Below are positions 1 to 8,247 of a stretch of DNA of 34,223 bases, piece after piece (position 1 is the stretch's first letter; each line of letters starts with the position of its first letter). The stretch is from Opitutia bacterium Tous-C4FEB (GTDB lineage Bacteria; Verrucomicrobiota; Verrucomicrobiia; Opitutales; Opitutaceae): assembly GCA_002304445.1 (NCBI GenBank), contig NEVA01000029.1:1-34223 (forward strand), given 5' to 3'. Both the position numbers and the translations under genes were made by a program. Below the pieces are notes generated by a model, which worked only from the letters and a program-made list of their open reading frames with translations, ran no database searches and was not told where the DNA came from.

Positions 1-268
1 TGACCGAAGTTCCGTTTTCAGCCGCAACCCGGACGATGGTGCCCTCGGCGTCCGCGGCGATTGTGACACCCTCAACCGGAGCGAGAGTGCCGATGATGCT
101 GATGACCGGTTGCCACGCCACGGCCTTCGCCTCGTAGGAGCTCACCGAGCTCGGCGGTTGCTCGTGCGACATCCCGGACATGGCTTTGATCTGGGAGACT
201 TTGACCGCACCCAACGCGAGCACGACGACGGCGAAGCCACCGATGGCGATGACGAAATTCTTAATCAT
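1..268 (-). CDS. RND efflux periplasmic adaptor (membrane fusion protein), N-terminal part, cut by window edge
   Basis: This is the first 89 codons of a minus-strand gene that runs off the left edge. The protein begins with MIKNF, then a hydrophobic stretch (about residues 4-20) acting as signal or inner-membrane anchor, a short Gln/Pro/Ser-rich linker, and the segment WQPVISIIGTLAPVEGVTI followed by AADAEGTIVRVAAENGTSV. That pattern (first beta strand, then the start of the biotinyl-lipoyl-like hairpin) is typical of HlyD/AcrA-type adaptors of RND pumps, which bridge the inner-membrane pump and the outer-membrane channel. The start ATG has no visible ribosome binding site. It lies 39 bp downstream of a MarR-type repressor gene on the same strand, a common arrangement for a regulated efflux operon. 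The pump gene itself should lie outside the window. Family assignment rests on the N-terminus only. Confidence 0.75.
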   Translation of the reverse strand, partial: MIKNFVIAIGGFAVVVLALGAVKVSQIKAMSGMSHEQPPSSVSSYEAKAVAWQPVISIIGTLAPVEGVTIAADAEGTIVRVAAENGTSV

Positions 269-307
269 AGTAGTAGGAATCGATTGAAGGGAGTTTGGAA
301 AGGTGAC

Positions 308-901
308 TCAGCATATGACAGGCGGACCACGCGCCGGCTCGATTACCGGGACTGAAATCTCACTCGCATTTTCCAGTACCTTAGTCAGCAAACGGACGAG
401 CGTCTTCCGCTCGCTTTCCGAGAGTGGGGCCATGATCCGCGTCATCAGTTTAAAGTGGGCGGGTAAGATACCGACCAGAAAACGCTCGGCTTTCCCGGTG
501 AGCAGCACCGACATCATTCGTCGATCCGTCGGATCTGGTTCACGGCGAACGAATCCGTCCCGTTCGAGGGTATCAATCAGCCCCGTCATCGTGGCCCGGG
601 TCACACCCGCCGCATCAGCCAGTTCGGCCGGCGTTCGCGGACCGTTCGAACAATCGCCAGTGGCGTGGGCCGCGTCGATCCGGCGTTGAGCCGGATTCCA
701 CAGCAGCATCAGCACGCCAAAGCGGCCATGGGAGATGCCGTGCACCGCGAGATCGTTCTCTACCAAGGAAAACACCTCGTCGCTCGTCCGCAGCAAATGC
801 AAAAACGCCTCGCAGGCCGAGGGATCCAAATCAGGAAATTCCTTAGCCCCCTCCAGCAGACACTCGTAGCGCGGCAAGTCCTTTAATAGCAGGAGCGGCA
901 T
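308..901 (-). CDS. MarR-family transcriptional regulator
   Basis: The 197-residue protein has the MarR layout: helical dimerisation segments at both ends and a central winged helix-turn-helix (about residues 88-135). The recognition region reads PAELADAAGVTRATMTGLID, followed by the wing signature DPTDRR near residues 123-128, which is highly typical of MarR proteins. Family members are dimers that bind palindromes and are released by small phenolic or other toxic ligands. The neighbouring downstream gene encodes an RND efflux adaptor, so control of that pump is the likely role. A perfect inverted repeat sits 37 bp upstream of the start, suggesting autoregulation. The C-terminal tail is Pro-rich and not diagnostic. 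The ligand cannot be told from the sequence. Confidence 0.9.
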   Translation of the reverse strand: MPLLLLKDLPRYECLLEGAKEFPDLDPSACEAFLHLLRTSDEVFSLVENDLAVHGISHGRFGVLMLLWNPAQRRIDAAHATGDCSNGPRTPAELADAAGVTRATMTGLIDTLERDGFVRREPDPTDRRMMSVLLTGKAERFLVGILPAHFKLMTRIMAPLSESERKTLVRLLTKVLENASEISVPVIEPARGPPVIC

Positions 902-937
902 AGAGAATAAGGGCTGAGCGGAACCATAAGGCGGCGG

Positions 938-957
938 ATAGTTAGGAGGCTAACTAT
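938..957. promoter_or_regulatory. Probable MarR operator
   Basis: A perfect 8-bp inverted repeat, ATAGTTAG and CTAACTAT, is separated by 4 bp (GAGG). Its size, AT-rich arms and TTAG/CTAA core resemble operators bound by MarR-family dimers. It lies 37 bp upstream of the MarR start codon, and on the minus strand one arm contains a TATAGT hexamer that could serve as the -10 element, so bound repressor would block transcription of the marR-efflux operon. The repeat is seen directly; its binding partner is inferred from position. Confidence 0.7.
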
Positions 958-1041
958 AAAAGCAAGCGCCCGTTGCAGAAAGAATCGGAAACCTCGAAAC
1001 CGCGCGAACCACCCGGGCCCACGTCGCGCCAACTACGAAAC

Positions 1042-1069
1042 GACCCTCTCGGCCTCCCGAGCGAGGGTC
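1042..1069 (-). terminator. Hairpin after transketolase, possible terminator
   Basis: GACCCTC (1042-1048) pairs with GAGGGTC (1063-1069), with an inner TCGG/CCGA stem, a two-base bulge and a CCTC loop. It begins 30 nt past the transketolase stop. On the minus strand only a weak U-containing tract (GTTTCGTAGTT) follows, so termination may be inefficient. Confidence 0.4.
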
Positions 1070-1098
1070 AGTTGTCCGCCAAAAAACCTGCGCGAGAA

Positions 1099-3090
1099 TC
1101 AGAGACTCCGTGCGGCCGCCACCACTGCTTCGGCTGTTATTCCCAACTCTTTGTAGACTTGGGGCGCCGGAGCGCTGATGCCGAAGCGGTCAATACCGAC
1201 CACTTTACCATCGAGCCCGACATACTTACGCCAAAGTCCAGTCACGCCCGCCTCGACCGCTACCCGCGCGCGACAGGAGGGTGGAATGATGCTGTCCCGA
1301 TACTCCGCGGTCTGCCGCTCAAAGCGTTCGAACGAGGGCAGCGAGACCACGCGCGTTCCAGCTCCGAGTTCCTTCGCCGCAGCCAGAGCAAGGTGCAGTT
1401 CGCTTCCCGTCGAGAGAAGCAAATGAGTCAGGGGCGCAGTCTCTTGAACCGCAACGTAACCGCCCTTCAACACGCCCGCGCGCCGAATGTGCGGCGGAAT
1501 CTCATTGAGCACCGGTACCGCCTGCCGAGAAAGCGCAATCAAGGTCGGGCCATCGGCACGCTCAAGCGCCGCCGCGTAGGCGCCGGCCGTTTCCTCGGGA
1601 TCCGCCGGCCGGATCACGTCGAGATTCGGAATCAAACGCAGCGACGAAATGGTCTCGACGGGCTGATGCGTCGGCCCGTCCTCGCCTACGCCGATCGAAT
1701 CGTGGGTGTAGATATAGATGACCGGCAACTTCGACAACGCCGCGATCCGCATCGAAGGGCGCGAGTAGTCGGCGAACACAAGAAAAGTCGCGATGCTGGG
1801 GCGGAACAATCCGTCGTAGGCCATGCCGTTGGCGATCGCCGCCATTCCATGCTCTCGGATACCAAAGCGGATGTTGCGTCCACCGCGGTTAGCCGGATCA
1901 CAGTCGGCAACGCCGTTGATGAGATTCAAAGTCGAGCCATACAGATCGGCACTTCCCCCGACAAGCAGGGGGAGCTCAGCCGCCAACGGTTGAAGCACAT
2001 CTCTTCCGGCGGCGCGGGTGCCCCCCAATTTCACATCCGGAGCAAACAGCGGAATCTTTTCGAGCAAATGCGCCGCACTGGGATGGGCGTTGGCCGAGTC
2101 CAGCAAGGCTGACTTCTCGGGATTGGCCACGCGCCAAGCCTTAAGGGTCTTATGCCACTTGTTTGAGTTCCGAATGAGCCGTGCCTTGTGTCCGGCAAAG
2201 TAAGCGCGCACGTCGTCGCTCACAAAGAAATGCTCCGTCGCAGGCAGTCCGAGCGAAGCCCGCGCCGCCTCGGAAAACTTCGCGCCGCCTTCGCCGTGAC
2301 CCTTTGCCGTCCCCTGCACCTCGGCAATGCCTTTGCCGATGATCGTTTTAGCGATGATCAGCTGAGGTTTCCCGGACTTGGACTTTTTAGCCTTGTTGAA
2401 GGCCTTCAGGATCGTCGCGAGATCGTGCCCGTCGATGGTCTGCACCTCCCACCCAATCGCTTTAAAACGGAGCGCCGAACTCTCGCTTTGGGTGCGGTCC
2501 GCCATGGCGTCGAGCGTGACGTCGTTTGAGTCGTAAATCAAAATTAGATTATCGAGCTTCTGATGGCCGGCAAAGGCGACAGCCTCCATCGCGACGCCCT
2601 CTTGCATACAACCGTCGCCGGCTAAGCAGACGACATGGTAGTCAAAAATGGTGTGCTCAGGCGTATTGAAACGGGCCGCTGCCATCTGCCCGGCGAGCGC
2701 CATACCTACGGCATTCCCGATCCCCTGCCCCAGAGGACCGGTCGTGCACTCTACGCCGGGAGTTTCGTGAAACTCCGGATGCCCGGGAGTTGTGCTATGC
2801 AAAGCCCGGAACTTCTTCACCTGCTCAAGTGGCAGATCATAGCCGCTGAGGTGCAACCAACCGTAGAGGAACATCGAACCATGACCGGCCGATAAGATGA
2901 AACGGTCTCGATTCAACCAACGAGGACGCTCGGGATTATGAACCAGCGCATGTCCGTAAAGAACCGCTCCGATTTCGGCCGCCCCGAGGGGTAGTCCGAG
3001 ATGCCCGGACGAACAGGCATGAACCGCGTCGATCGCAAGGCCGCGCGCTTGATTGGCCGCTTTGGCCAGAAGATGAGTTTGGAGCGTCAT
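1099..3090 (-). CDS. tkt: Transketolase
   Basis: The 663-residue protein matches the usual transketolase length. It transfers two-carbon ketol units between sugar phosphates in the non-oxidative pentose phosphate pathway, using thiamine diphosphate. Visible signatures are [10 protein letters not shown] near residue 27 (sugar-phosphate site His), the TPP/Mg motif starting GDGCMQEG at about 158 and ending in YDSND near 190, and in the second domain [15 protein letters not shown], the hallmark pyrimidine-domain motif. The C-terminal domain ends with [19 protein letters not shown], typical for the family. In the first motif Leu replaces the usual Pro after GH, a small variation. The gene follows the rplS terminator and is probably its own transcription unit. 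The start ATG lacks a Shine-Dalgarno sequence but fits the conserved N-terminus. Confidence 0.97.
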   Translation of the reverse strand: MTLQTHLLAKAANQARGLAIDAVHACSSGHLGLPLGAAEIGAVLYGHALVHNPERPRWLNRDRFILSAGHGSMFLYGWLHLSGYDLPLEQVKKFRALHSTTPGHPEFHETPGVECTTGPLGQGIGNAVGMALAGQMAAARFNTPEHTIFDYHVVCLAGDGCMQEGVAMEAVAFAGHQKLDNLILIYDSNDVTLDAMADRTQSESSALRFKAIGWEVQTIDGHDLATILKAFNKAKKSKSGKPQLIIAKTIIGKGIAEVQGTAKGHGEGGAKFSEAARASLGLPATEHFFVSDDVRAYFAGHKARLIRNSNKWHKTLKAWRVANPEKSALLDSANAHPSAAHLLEKIPLFAPDVKLGGTRAAGRDVLQPLAAELPLLVGGSADLYGSTLNLINGVADCDPANRGGRNIRFGIREHGMAAIANGMAYDGLFRPSIATFLVFADYSRPSMRIAALSKLPVIYIYTHDSIGVGEDGPTHQPVETISSLRLIPNLDVIRPADPEETAGAYAAALERADGPTLIALSRQAVPVLNEIPPHIRRAGVLKGGYVAVQETAPLTHLLLSTGSELHLALAAAKELGAGTRVVSLPSFERFERQTAEYRDSIIPPSCRARVAVEAGVTGLWRKYVGLDGKVVGIDRFGISAPAPQVYKELGITAEAVVAAARSL

Positions 3091-3151
3091 ACAAAATAAA
3101 GGATAGAACTACTCTGAAGAAAAAGGGCTAAACAGATGATTTTCCGGGCAC

Positions 3152-3181
3152 AAAAAAAGCGAGCCCCGAAAGGCTCGCTTT
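3152..3181 (-). terminator. Strong rho-independent terminator of the rpsP-trmD-rplS operon
   Basis: The 10-bp arms AAAGCGAGCC (3156-3165) and GGCTCGCTTT (3172-3181) flank the loop CCGAAA. Read on the minus strand the hairpin runs directly into a run of seven U residues. It lies 34 nt past the rplS stop and separates the ribosomal operon from transketolase. Confidence 0.9.
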
Positions 3182-3214
3182 GGCTGAAAAATCCCATCGT
3201 CCAAACGAACGATT

Positions 3215-3631
3215 TTAGCTGGCCGCAACGGGCGCTGTCGCAGGAGCGGAAGCAACAACCGACGGCGGCGTGGCCACCGTACGGACTTCCCGTTCCTTGA
3301 CTGCAACCGCAGCCTTACCCGTACGATTACGCAGGTAATAGAGCCGGGCACGCATCACCTCGGACTCGCGATCGACTTCAACTTTATCGATGTTGGGCGA
3401 GTTCACGGGGAATACGCGCTCAACGCCCTCGCCGTAGCTGATGCGACGGACGGTGAACGTCTCGTGGATGCCGGCGCCTTTTCTGGCGATGACAATTCCG
3501 GCATAAATCTGGATTCGCTCTTTGTCGCCCTCACGGACCTTCGTGTGGACGCGCACACCATCACCGACTTTGAACGGCGTGATGTCTTTTTTCACCTGAG
3601 CGGCGGTGATTTGGCTGATGATCGGATGCAT
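3215..3631 (-). CDS. rplS: 50S ribosomal protein L19
   Basis: L19 sits at the 30S-50S interface of the ribosome. The protein has the conserved core: an N-terminal helix, [20 protein letters not shown], then the family signatures [37 protein letters not shown] and a basic region ending [13 protein letters not shown]. At 138 residues it is longer than the usual 115-120, because of an Ala/Pro/Val-rich tail of about 25 residues at the C-terminus with no known role. It is the last gene of the rpsP-trmD-rplS operon, 8 bp after trmD, and is followed by a strong terminator. Confidence 0.97.
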   Translation of the reverse strand: MHPIISQITAAQVKKDITPFKVGDGVRVHTKVREGDKERIQIYAGIVIARKGAGIHETFTVRRISYGEGVERVFPVNSPNIDKVEVDRESEVMRARLYYLRNRTGKAAVAVKEREVRTVATPPSVVASAPATAPVAAS

Positions 3632-3639
3632 GCTATGGA

Positions 3640-4311
3640 TTATTTGAGTAAATCAGGTCTGACAGATAAGGTTTTTTCCACTTGTCGCGCGTGCCGCCAC
3701 TTTTCGATTTCAGCATGGTTCCCAGAGAGAAGAACCTCTGGAACGGACATACTCCTGAATTCGGCGGGACGCGTGTATTGAGGAAAGTCGAGCAACTTGT
3801 TGGTGAAGGATTCGTGCGTCAACGACTTTTCCTCGCCGAGCACGCCGGGTATGAATCGGGCCAACGCATCGAGCACAACCGCCGCAGCCAGGGTACCATT
3901 GGTCAGGACGTAATCCCCGATGCTGATCTCTTGGTCGATCATCCGATCGCGAATCCGCTGATCTATACCCTCGTAATGGCCGCTCAGTAGAACCAAGTGC
4001 CGCTCACGCGACAGGTCCAGCGCGAGCGCCGGCGATAACGGCGTCCCATCGGGGGTGAGATAAACGCGACGACAGCCCGGCGTCTGCAATTGCTCGATCG
4101 CCGCAAAGACCGGCTCGGGTTTCAAAACCATTCCGGCTCCGCCTCCAAACGGACGGTCATCGGCTGTGCGATGCTTGTCCGAGGTCCACCGCCGTAGATC
4201 ATGCACTTCGACCTGCAAGTATCCGGCCTCGATGCCACGACCCAAAATACTCTCGCCCAAAAATCCATCCAGCATGCGCGGAAACAAGGTAATGATATCG
4301 ATGCGAAGCAT
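3640..4311 (-). CDS. trmD: tRNA (guanine-N1-)-methyltransferase
   Basis: TrmD methylates N1 of G37 next to the anticodon in tRNAs, using SAM, and prevents +1 frameshifts. The 223-residue protein has the SPOUT knot motifs: [10 protein letters not shown] near residue 84, [13 protein letters not shown] near 108 and [21 protein letters not shown] near 129, then IPGVLG and FPQYTRP. At the position of the catalytic aspartate of H. influenzae TrmD (DSF motif) this protein has Glu (HESF, E167), a conservative change. The gene lies between rpsP and rplS as in many bacteria, but rimM, usually placed between rpsP and trmD, is absent. A terminator-like hairpin just upstream could lower its expression relative to the ribosomal proteins. 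Confidence 0.97.
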   Translation of the reverse strand: MLRIDIITLFPRMLDGFLGESILGRGIEAGYLQVEVHDLRRWTSDKHRTADDRPFGGGAGMVLKPEPVFAAIEQLQTPGCRRVYLTPDGTPLSPALALDLSRERHLVLLSGHYEGIDQRIRDRMIDQEISIGDYVLTNGTLAAAVVLDALARFIPGVLGEEKSLTHESFTNKLLDFPQYTRPAEFRSMSVPEVLLSGNHAEIEKWRHARQVEKTLSVRPDLLK

Positions 4312-4333
4312 GGAAATTTGGGTAGAAACAAAA

Positions 4334-4360
4334 ATCGCCCGAACCTTGCGGTCGGGCGAT
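4334..4360 (-). terminator. Terminator-like hairpin between rpsP and trmD
   Basis: The arms ATCGCCCGA (4334-4342) and TCGGGCGAT (4352-4360) are perfect 9-bp complements around a 9-nt loop. On the minus strand the stem is followed by UUUU-G-UUU, the form of an intrinsic terminator. It sits 26 nt past the rpsP stop and 22 nt before the trmD start, so it may act as a partial terminator (attenuator) or as a 3' stabiliser of an rpsP mRNA. Confidence 0.75.
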
Positions 4361-4385
4361 CAAAGAGTGTCGGGTTTCCTCGTCC

Positions 4386-4664
4386 TCAGACGGCAACCGG
4401 TGCCGCCGCTTCAGCTGCGGGCGCCGCACGGCGGGCGCGCTTGATCATCGCATGCAAGGTATCGGTCGGGAGAGCACCTTTGCTCATCCAGTAATCAACC
4501 CGTTCCATGTTGACCTTGAACCCGTTGGCCTTGGCCCGTGGGTCATAAGAACCGATCGTTTCAACCGGAGCGCCGTCGCGACGGGAACGTGCTTCGGCGA
4601 TGACCACACGGTAGTGAGGTTGATGAAGGGCGCCGATGCGGGTGAGACGGATTTTGAGAGCCAT
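4386..4664 (-). CDS. rpsP: 30S ribosomal protein S16
   Basis: S16 is an early-binding 30S assembly protein. The 92-residue sequence opens with the family signature MALKIRLTRIGALHQPHYRV, then VIAEARSRRDGAPVETIGSYDP and DYWMSKGALPTDTLHAMIKRA, all typical. The last 15 or so residues form an Ala/Pro-rich tail. It is the first gene of the rpsP-trmD-rplS operon and is divergent from ychF across a 103-bp gap that should hold both promoters. No Shine-Dalgarno motif precedes the ATG. Confidence 0.97.
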   Translation of the reverse strand: MALKIRLTRIGALHQPHYRVVIAEARSRRDGAPVETIGSYDPRAKANGFKVNMERVDYWMSKGALPTDTLHAMIKRARRAAPAAEAAAPVAV

Positions 4665-4767
4665 GACGATGTTTTTGCGGGTCTGTTCTTAGTTGAAAAG
4701 CGGAAGAAAAAACGGGCCCACAATCAGCTTGTCAAGCCCCTACTCCCACCGCTGTGTTCCCGGGCTT

Positions 4768-5871
4768 ATGCTCAAAGCTGGCATCGTCGGTCTGCCCAAC
4801 GTCGGCAAGTCCACTCTCTTCAACGCCCTCACTCGCTCGCGCAAGGCCGAAGCTGCAAACTACCCGTTTTGCACCATCGAACCCAACGTCGGCGTCGTGG
4901 TTGTGCCCGATGAACGGGCCTACGTTCTTCAGAAAATCGCAAAGACTAATGTCGTCATTCCCGCCGCCATCGAGTTTGTCGACATCGCCGGCCTTGTCGC
5001 CGGCGCCAGCAAGGGCGAGGGCCTCGGCAACCAATTCCTCGCCAATATTCGAGAGGTCGACGCGATCGTTCATGTAGTGCGGTGCTTCGAAGACGGCGAC
5101 GTGATCCACACCATGGGCGGCGTCGATCCGGTGCGTGATATTGAAGTGATCACCACCGAACTCGTCCTAGCTGACTTGGACGCCGTCGCGAAGCGCATCG
5201 ACAAAACCCAAAAAAAGGCAAAATCGGGCGATAAAGAAGCCGCCGCTGAGATTCTTTTGCTCGAGCGCCTGACCCCGCACCTCAATTCTGGGCAAACCGC
5301 GAACACCCTCCCGGCTTCCTTGGAAGAGACCGCGATGATGAAGCTCTTTCAGTTACTCACCGCCAAACCCGTTCTCTACGCCTGCAACGTGGCCGAGGGA
5401 GATCTCGCGACCGCCGAACAAAATCAGTACGTTCAAAAAGTGGCCGCTTTTGTGAAAGCCCACCATGACGCCGCTTATGTTCCGATCAGCGCCAAAATCG
5501 AATCCGAACTCATCGACTTGCCCGCCGACGAGGCGAAGGCCTTCTTAAAGGATCTCGGGGTAGATGACTCCGGCGTATCCTCACTCATCCGCGGCACCTA
5601 CGAACTACTTGGTCTGCAAACCTACTTCACGGCCGGAGAGAAAGAGGTCCGGGCGTGGACGATCAAGAAAGGTTGGAAGGCTCCTCAGGCCGCCGGTGTG
5701 ATCCACACCGACTTTGAAAAAGGCTTTATCAAAGCGGAGGTTGTTTCTTACGCCGATCTCACCCGCCTCGGCAGTGTAGCTGCCGCCCGGGAGGCAGGAA
5801 AATATCGACTCGAGGGCAAGGAGTACGTCTTCGCCGACGGCGACGTCGCACTTTTCCGCTTCAACAACTGA
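4768..5871 (+). CDS. ychF: Redox-regulated ATPase/GTPase YchF (Obg family)
   Basis: YchF is a universally conserved Obg-family P-loop NTPase, unusual in preferring ATP, that associates with ribosomes and has been linked to stress responses. The G1 motif GLPNVGKST is at residues 8-16, followed by [12 protein letters not shown], the switch II region [20 protein letters not shown], the altered G4 region NVAEGD, and a C-terminal TGS domain ending [15 protein letters not shown]. The chosen ATG gives 367 residues, the family length, and the canonical [11 protein letters not shown] start; an ATG 75 nt upstream would add an unrelated 25-residue extension. The leader is C-rich with no Shine-Dalgarno. 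Confidence 0.97.
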   Translation: MLKAGIVGLPNVGKSTLFNALTRSRKAEAANYPFCTIEPNVGVVVVPDERAYVLQKIAKTNVVIPAAIEFVDIAGLVAGASKGEGLGNQFLANIREVDAIVHVVRCFEDGDVIHTMGGVDPVRDIEVITTELVLADLDAVAKRIDKTQKKAKSGDKEAAAEILLLERLTPHLNSGQTANTLPASLEETAMMKLFQLLTAKPVLYACNVAEGDLATAEQNQYVQKVAAFVKAHHDAAYVPISAKIESELIDLPADEAKAFLKDLGVDDSGVSSLIRGTYELLGLQTYFTAGEKEVRAWTIKKGWKAPQAAGVIHTDFEKGFIKAEVVSYADLTRLGSVAAAREAGKYRLEGKEYVFADGDVALFRFNN

Positions 5872-5940
5872 GTCGCCAGACGGTTTAGCTTCGTTTGGAC
5901 TGGGGCACGTCGCCTGCCGCGACCCATCCTTTATGACCAG

Positions 5941-7572
5941 ATGAGCGATGTTTCCGCCAACCTAGTGACGACGACGCCCGAGTCCCTCGACTCGGCCATT
6001 CTGCTCGCGCTGATGGCTACGATTCCGGACAAGATCTACTTCAAGGATCTGCAAAGTCGTTTTGTTCGCAACAATCCCGCTCACGCCCGCTCTTTGGGCG
6101 CTTCCTCGCCGCAGTTCGTTATCGGGAAAAGCGACTCCGACTTTTTTTCCCGTGCCCACGCCGAGCGCGCCCTCGCCGATGAGCAAACCATCATTCAAAC
6201 CGGCCAACCCGTCATCGCGAAAATCGAACGTCTTACGCTGCTCGACGGTTCCATCGCCTGGGCTTCGACGACGAAAATGCCTTGGCGGGACTCATCAGGG
6301 AAAATCATCGGCACGTTTGGCCTCTCACGCGACATCACCGCCACCAAGATCGCCGAGGAAAAACTCACGGAAGAACGCAATCTCCTGCGCACCATTATCG
6401 ACCACATTCCAAGTCGGATTTACATCAAAGACACGGCGTCCCGCTACATTCTCAACAACCGTGCCCATCTCGCCTTGCTCGGCGTCAAGCACCAGGCCGA
6501 GGCCGTCGGCCGCACGACCGCCGATTTTTTCCCGGGCGAACGCGGTCGCCAAGCGCTCAACGACGACCGCCAAGTGCTCGACGGTGCCACGACGATCATC
6601 AGTCATGAGAAATCCGACTTTGGCGCCGAAGGTGACGTGCACTGGGCGCTCACGACCAAAGTCCCATTCCACGACGTAAACCAACGCATCGCCGGCCTCG
6701 TCGGCATCAGCCACGACATCACCCGGCGCAAACAGGCCGAGGAGGCCCTCAAACTCCACACCGCCGCGATGGAGACCGATGTCCGCATGGCGCGGCAAAT
6801 CCAGGAAACGTTCCTGCCGCGTTCATATCCCGTTTTTCCGCGCGGCGTGCCTGCGGAAGCCAGCGCGCTGCGGTTTGCCCACCGCTATATTCCCACCACG
6901 ACCCTGGGCGGCGATTTTTTCCAGATTATCCAACTCGACGACGTCAAATGCGGGATTCTCATCTGTGACGTGATGGGCCACGGCGTGCGTGCCGGCCTGC
7001 TGACCGCGCTCATCCGCGGGGTCGTCGCCGAACTGGGCGAACGTGCCACCGATCCCGCCCGCGTGCTCGCCGAGATCAACCACAGTCTGACCCCTGTGCT
7101 CGAGCAAACCGGTCAACCCGTGTTTGCGACCGCCTTCTTTGGGGTGATCGATACCGCCACCGCGTCGCTCACTTATAGCAATGCCGGGCATCCGCCGCCA
7201 TTGATTCTACGCGCGGCCGTCAATTCCGTCTCTCGGCTCGTTCCGTCGGACCCGGAACCTGCCGCCGGCCTCATCCACGATTTTCAATACTCGCGACAGG
7301 AAACCGCTTTTGATCCTGGCGACAGCTTCTTGGCCTACACCGACGGCATCCTCGAAGCCGCCAACCCCGGCGGGGAAATCTTCGGCGAAGAGCGCCTGAT
7401 CGCCCAACTCGTCGGATCTCGAGGCCTTCCCGGCTCCCTCGTCTGCGACCGGCTCGTGCGTGCCACCGAAGCCTACAGTGCCCGACTCGATTTTGAAGAC
7501 GACGTCTGCATCGTGACCATCGAATCGACCGGCACGACCTGCGTTATACGTCCCGTCAGTTACGATATCTGA
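5941..7572 (+). CDS. PAS-PAS-PP2C (SpoIIE/RsbU-type) serine phosphatase
   Basis: The 543-residue cytoplasmic protein has two successive PAS domains (about residues 20-135 and 148-265), each closing with a PAC-like segment (GLSRDITATKIAEEKL, GISHDITRRKQAEEAL), then a short linker and a PP2C phosphatase domain (about 282-530). Phosphatase motifs are visible: QIQETFLPR, GGDFFQI with metal-binding D325, DVMGHG with D343, SNAGHPPPL, YTDGILEA and EDDVCIV. Proteins of this build dephosphorylate STAS-domain anti-anti-sigma factors or similar partners in response to a signal sensed by the PAS domains. No anti-sigma or STAS partner lies nearby, so the target is unknown. No transmembrane segment is visible. 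Its stop overlaps the converging pcp gene by 13 bp. Confidence 0.9.
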   Translation: MSDVSANLVTTTPESLDSAILLALMATIPDKIYFKDLQSRFVRNNPAHARSLGASSPQFVIGKSDSDFFSRAHAERALADEQTIIQTGQPVIAKIERLTLLDGSIAWASTTKMPWRDSSGKIIGTFGLSRDITATKIAEEKLTEERNLLRTIIDHIPSRIYIKDTASRYILNNRAHLALLGVKHQAEAVGRTTADFFPGERGRQALNDDRQVLDGATTIISHEKSDFGAEGDVHWALTTKVPFHDVNQRIAGLVGISHDITRRKQAEEALKLHTAAMETDVRMARQIQETFLPRSYPVFPRGVPAEASALRFAHRYIPTTTLGGDFFQIIQLDDVKCGILICDVMGHGVRAGLLTALIRGVVAELGERATDPARVLAEINHSLTPVLEQTGQPVFATAFFGVIDTATASLTYSNAGHPPPLILRAAVNSVSRLVPSDPEPAAGLIHDFQYSRQETAFDPGDSFLAYTDGILEAANPGGEIFGEERLIAQLVGSRGLPGSLVCDRLVRATEAYSARLDFEDDVCIVTIESTGTTCVIRPVSYDI

Positions 7573-8231
7573 CCGCCGCCGACCCGCGTATCGCGCCGCA
7601 CTTTGAGCGCGATCTCAGTCACGCGGGCGATCGCCGCCACCATCGTGTCGAGCGCCAAGCTCGCCTGTCCCTTCTTCGCCTGCTCGGGGAGAAATGGGAC
7701 ATGAATAAATCCGCCCCGCACGCCCGGCCTACGGCGCAAGGCGTGCATCAACCCATAAAAAACGTGATTACAGACAAACGTCCCGGCCGTCTGCGAAATT
7801 TCTGCCGGCACCCCATCAGCCCGCAAGCCCGCGACTATCGCCTTCACCGGCAGAGTTGAAAAATACGCCGCCGGACCGCCTTGGACCACCGGTCGATCCA
7901 CCGGTTGAGCACCGGCATTGTCTGGAATCCGGGCGTCATCCACATTGATCGCCACGCGCTCCGGCGTAATCGCAGCTCGGCCTCCCGCTTGCCCGAGACA
8001 AACAACCAAGCTCGGCCGGATCGCCCGCAACTGCCGACTCAACTCCCGGTTCGCCGCCCCAAAAACACACGGCAAGAGCACCCCGACAACCTCGTGTCCA
8101 CCGATCTCGGTGCCGTGGAGATTTTGCGCGATCGCCTGCGAGGGATTGATTGTCTCCCCGCCAAACGGTTCAAACCCCGTAATCAAAATTTTTTGCCTTT
8201 CTTCAGGGCCTCGTCGCTTTACCAATGGCAT
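7560..8231 (-). CDS. pcp: Pyroglutamyl-peptidase I
   Basis: This C15 cysteine peptidase removes N-terminal 5-oxoproline (pyroglutamate) from peptides in the cytoplasm. Motifs: ILITGFEPFGG (about residues 15-25), the segment GQAGGRAAITPERVAIN carrying catalytic Glu (E91), TAGTFVCNHVFYG with catalytic Cys (C154), and GGFIHVPFLPEQ with catalytic His (H177). The start at 8231 gives 223 residues (family about 215) and leaves a 16-bp gap to the upstream DUF979 gene; an in-frame ATG at 8270 would add 13 residues and overlap it. It is the last gene of the 5-oxoproline operon and supplies the substrate of PxpABC. Its 3' end overlaps the opposing phosphatase gene by 13 bp with no intergenic terminator. 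Confidence 0.95.
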   Translation of the reverse strand: MPLVKRRGPEERQKILITGFEPFGGETINPSQAIAQNLHGTEIGGHEVVGVLLPCVFGAANRELSRQLRAIRPSLVVCLGQAGGRAAITPERVAINVDDARIPDNAGAQPVDRPVVQGGPAAYFSTLPVKAIVAGLRADGVPAEISQTAGTFVCNHVFYGLMHALRRRPGVRGGFIHVPFLPEQAKKGQASLALDTMVAAIARVTEIALKVRRDTRVGGGQIS

Positions 8232-8247
8232 CGCCCCAGAAAAATCG

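Noticed and set aside
973-2112. Long plus-strand open frame (379 codons)
   Set aside because: It lies antisense to transketolase, is Arg/His/Gln-rich and shows no domain; it is a shadow of the real gene in GC-rich DNA.
5909-5923. Small hairpin (GTCGC/GCGAC) after ychF as a terminator
   Set aside because: The stem is only 5 bp and lacks a T-run; it is too weak to support.
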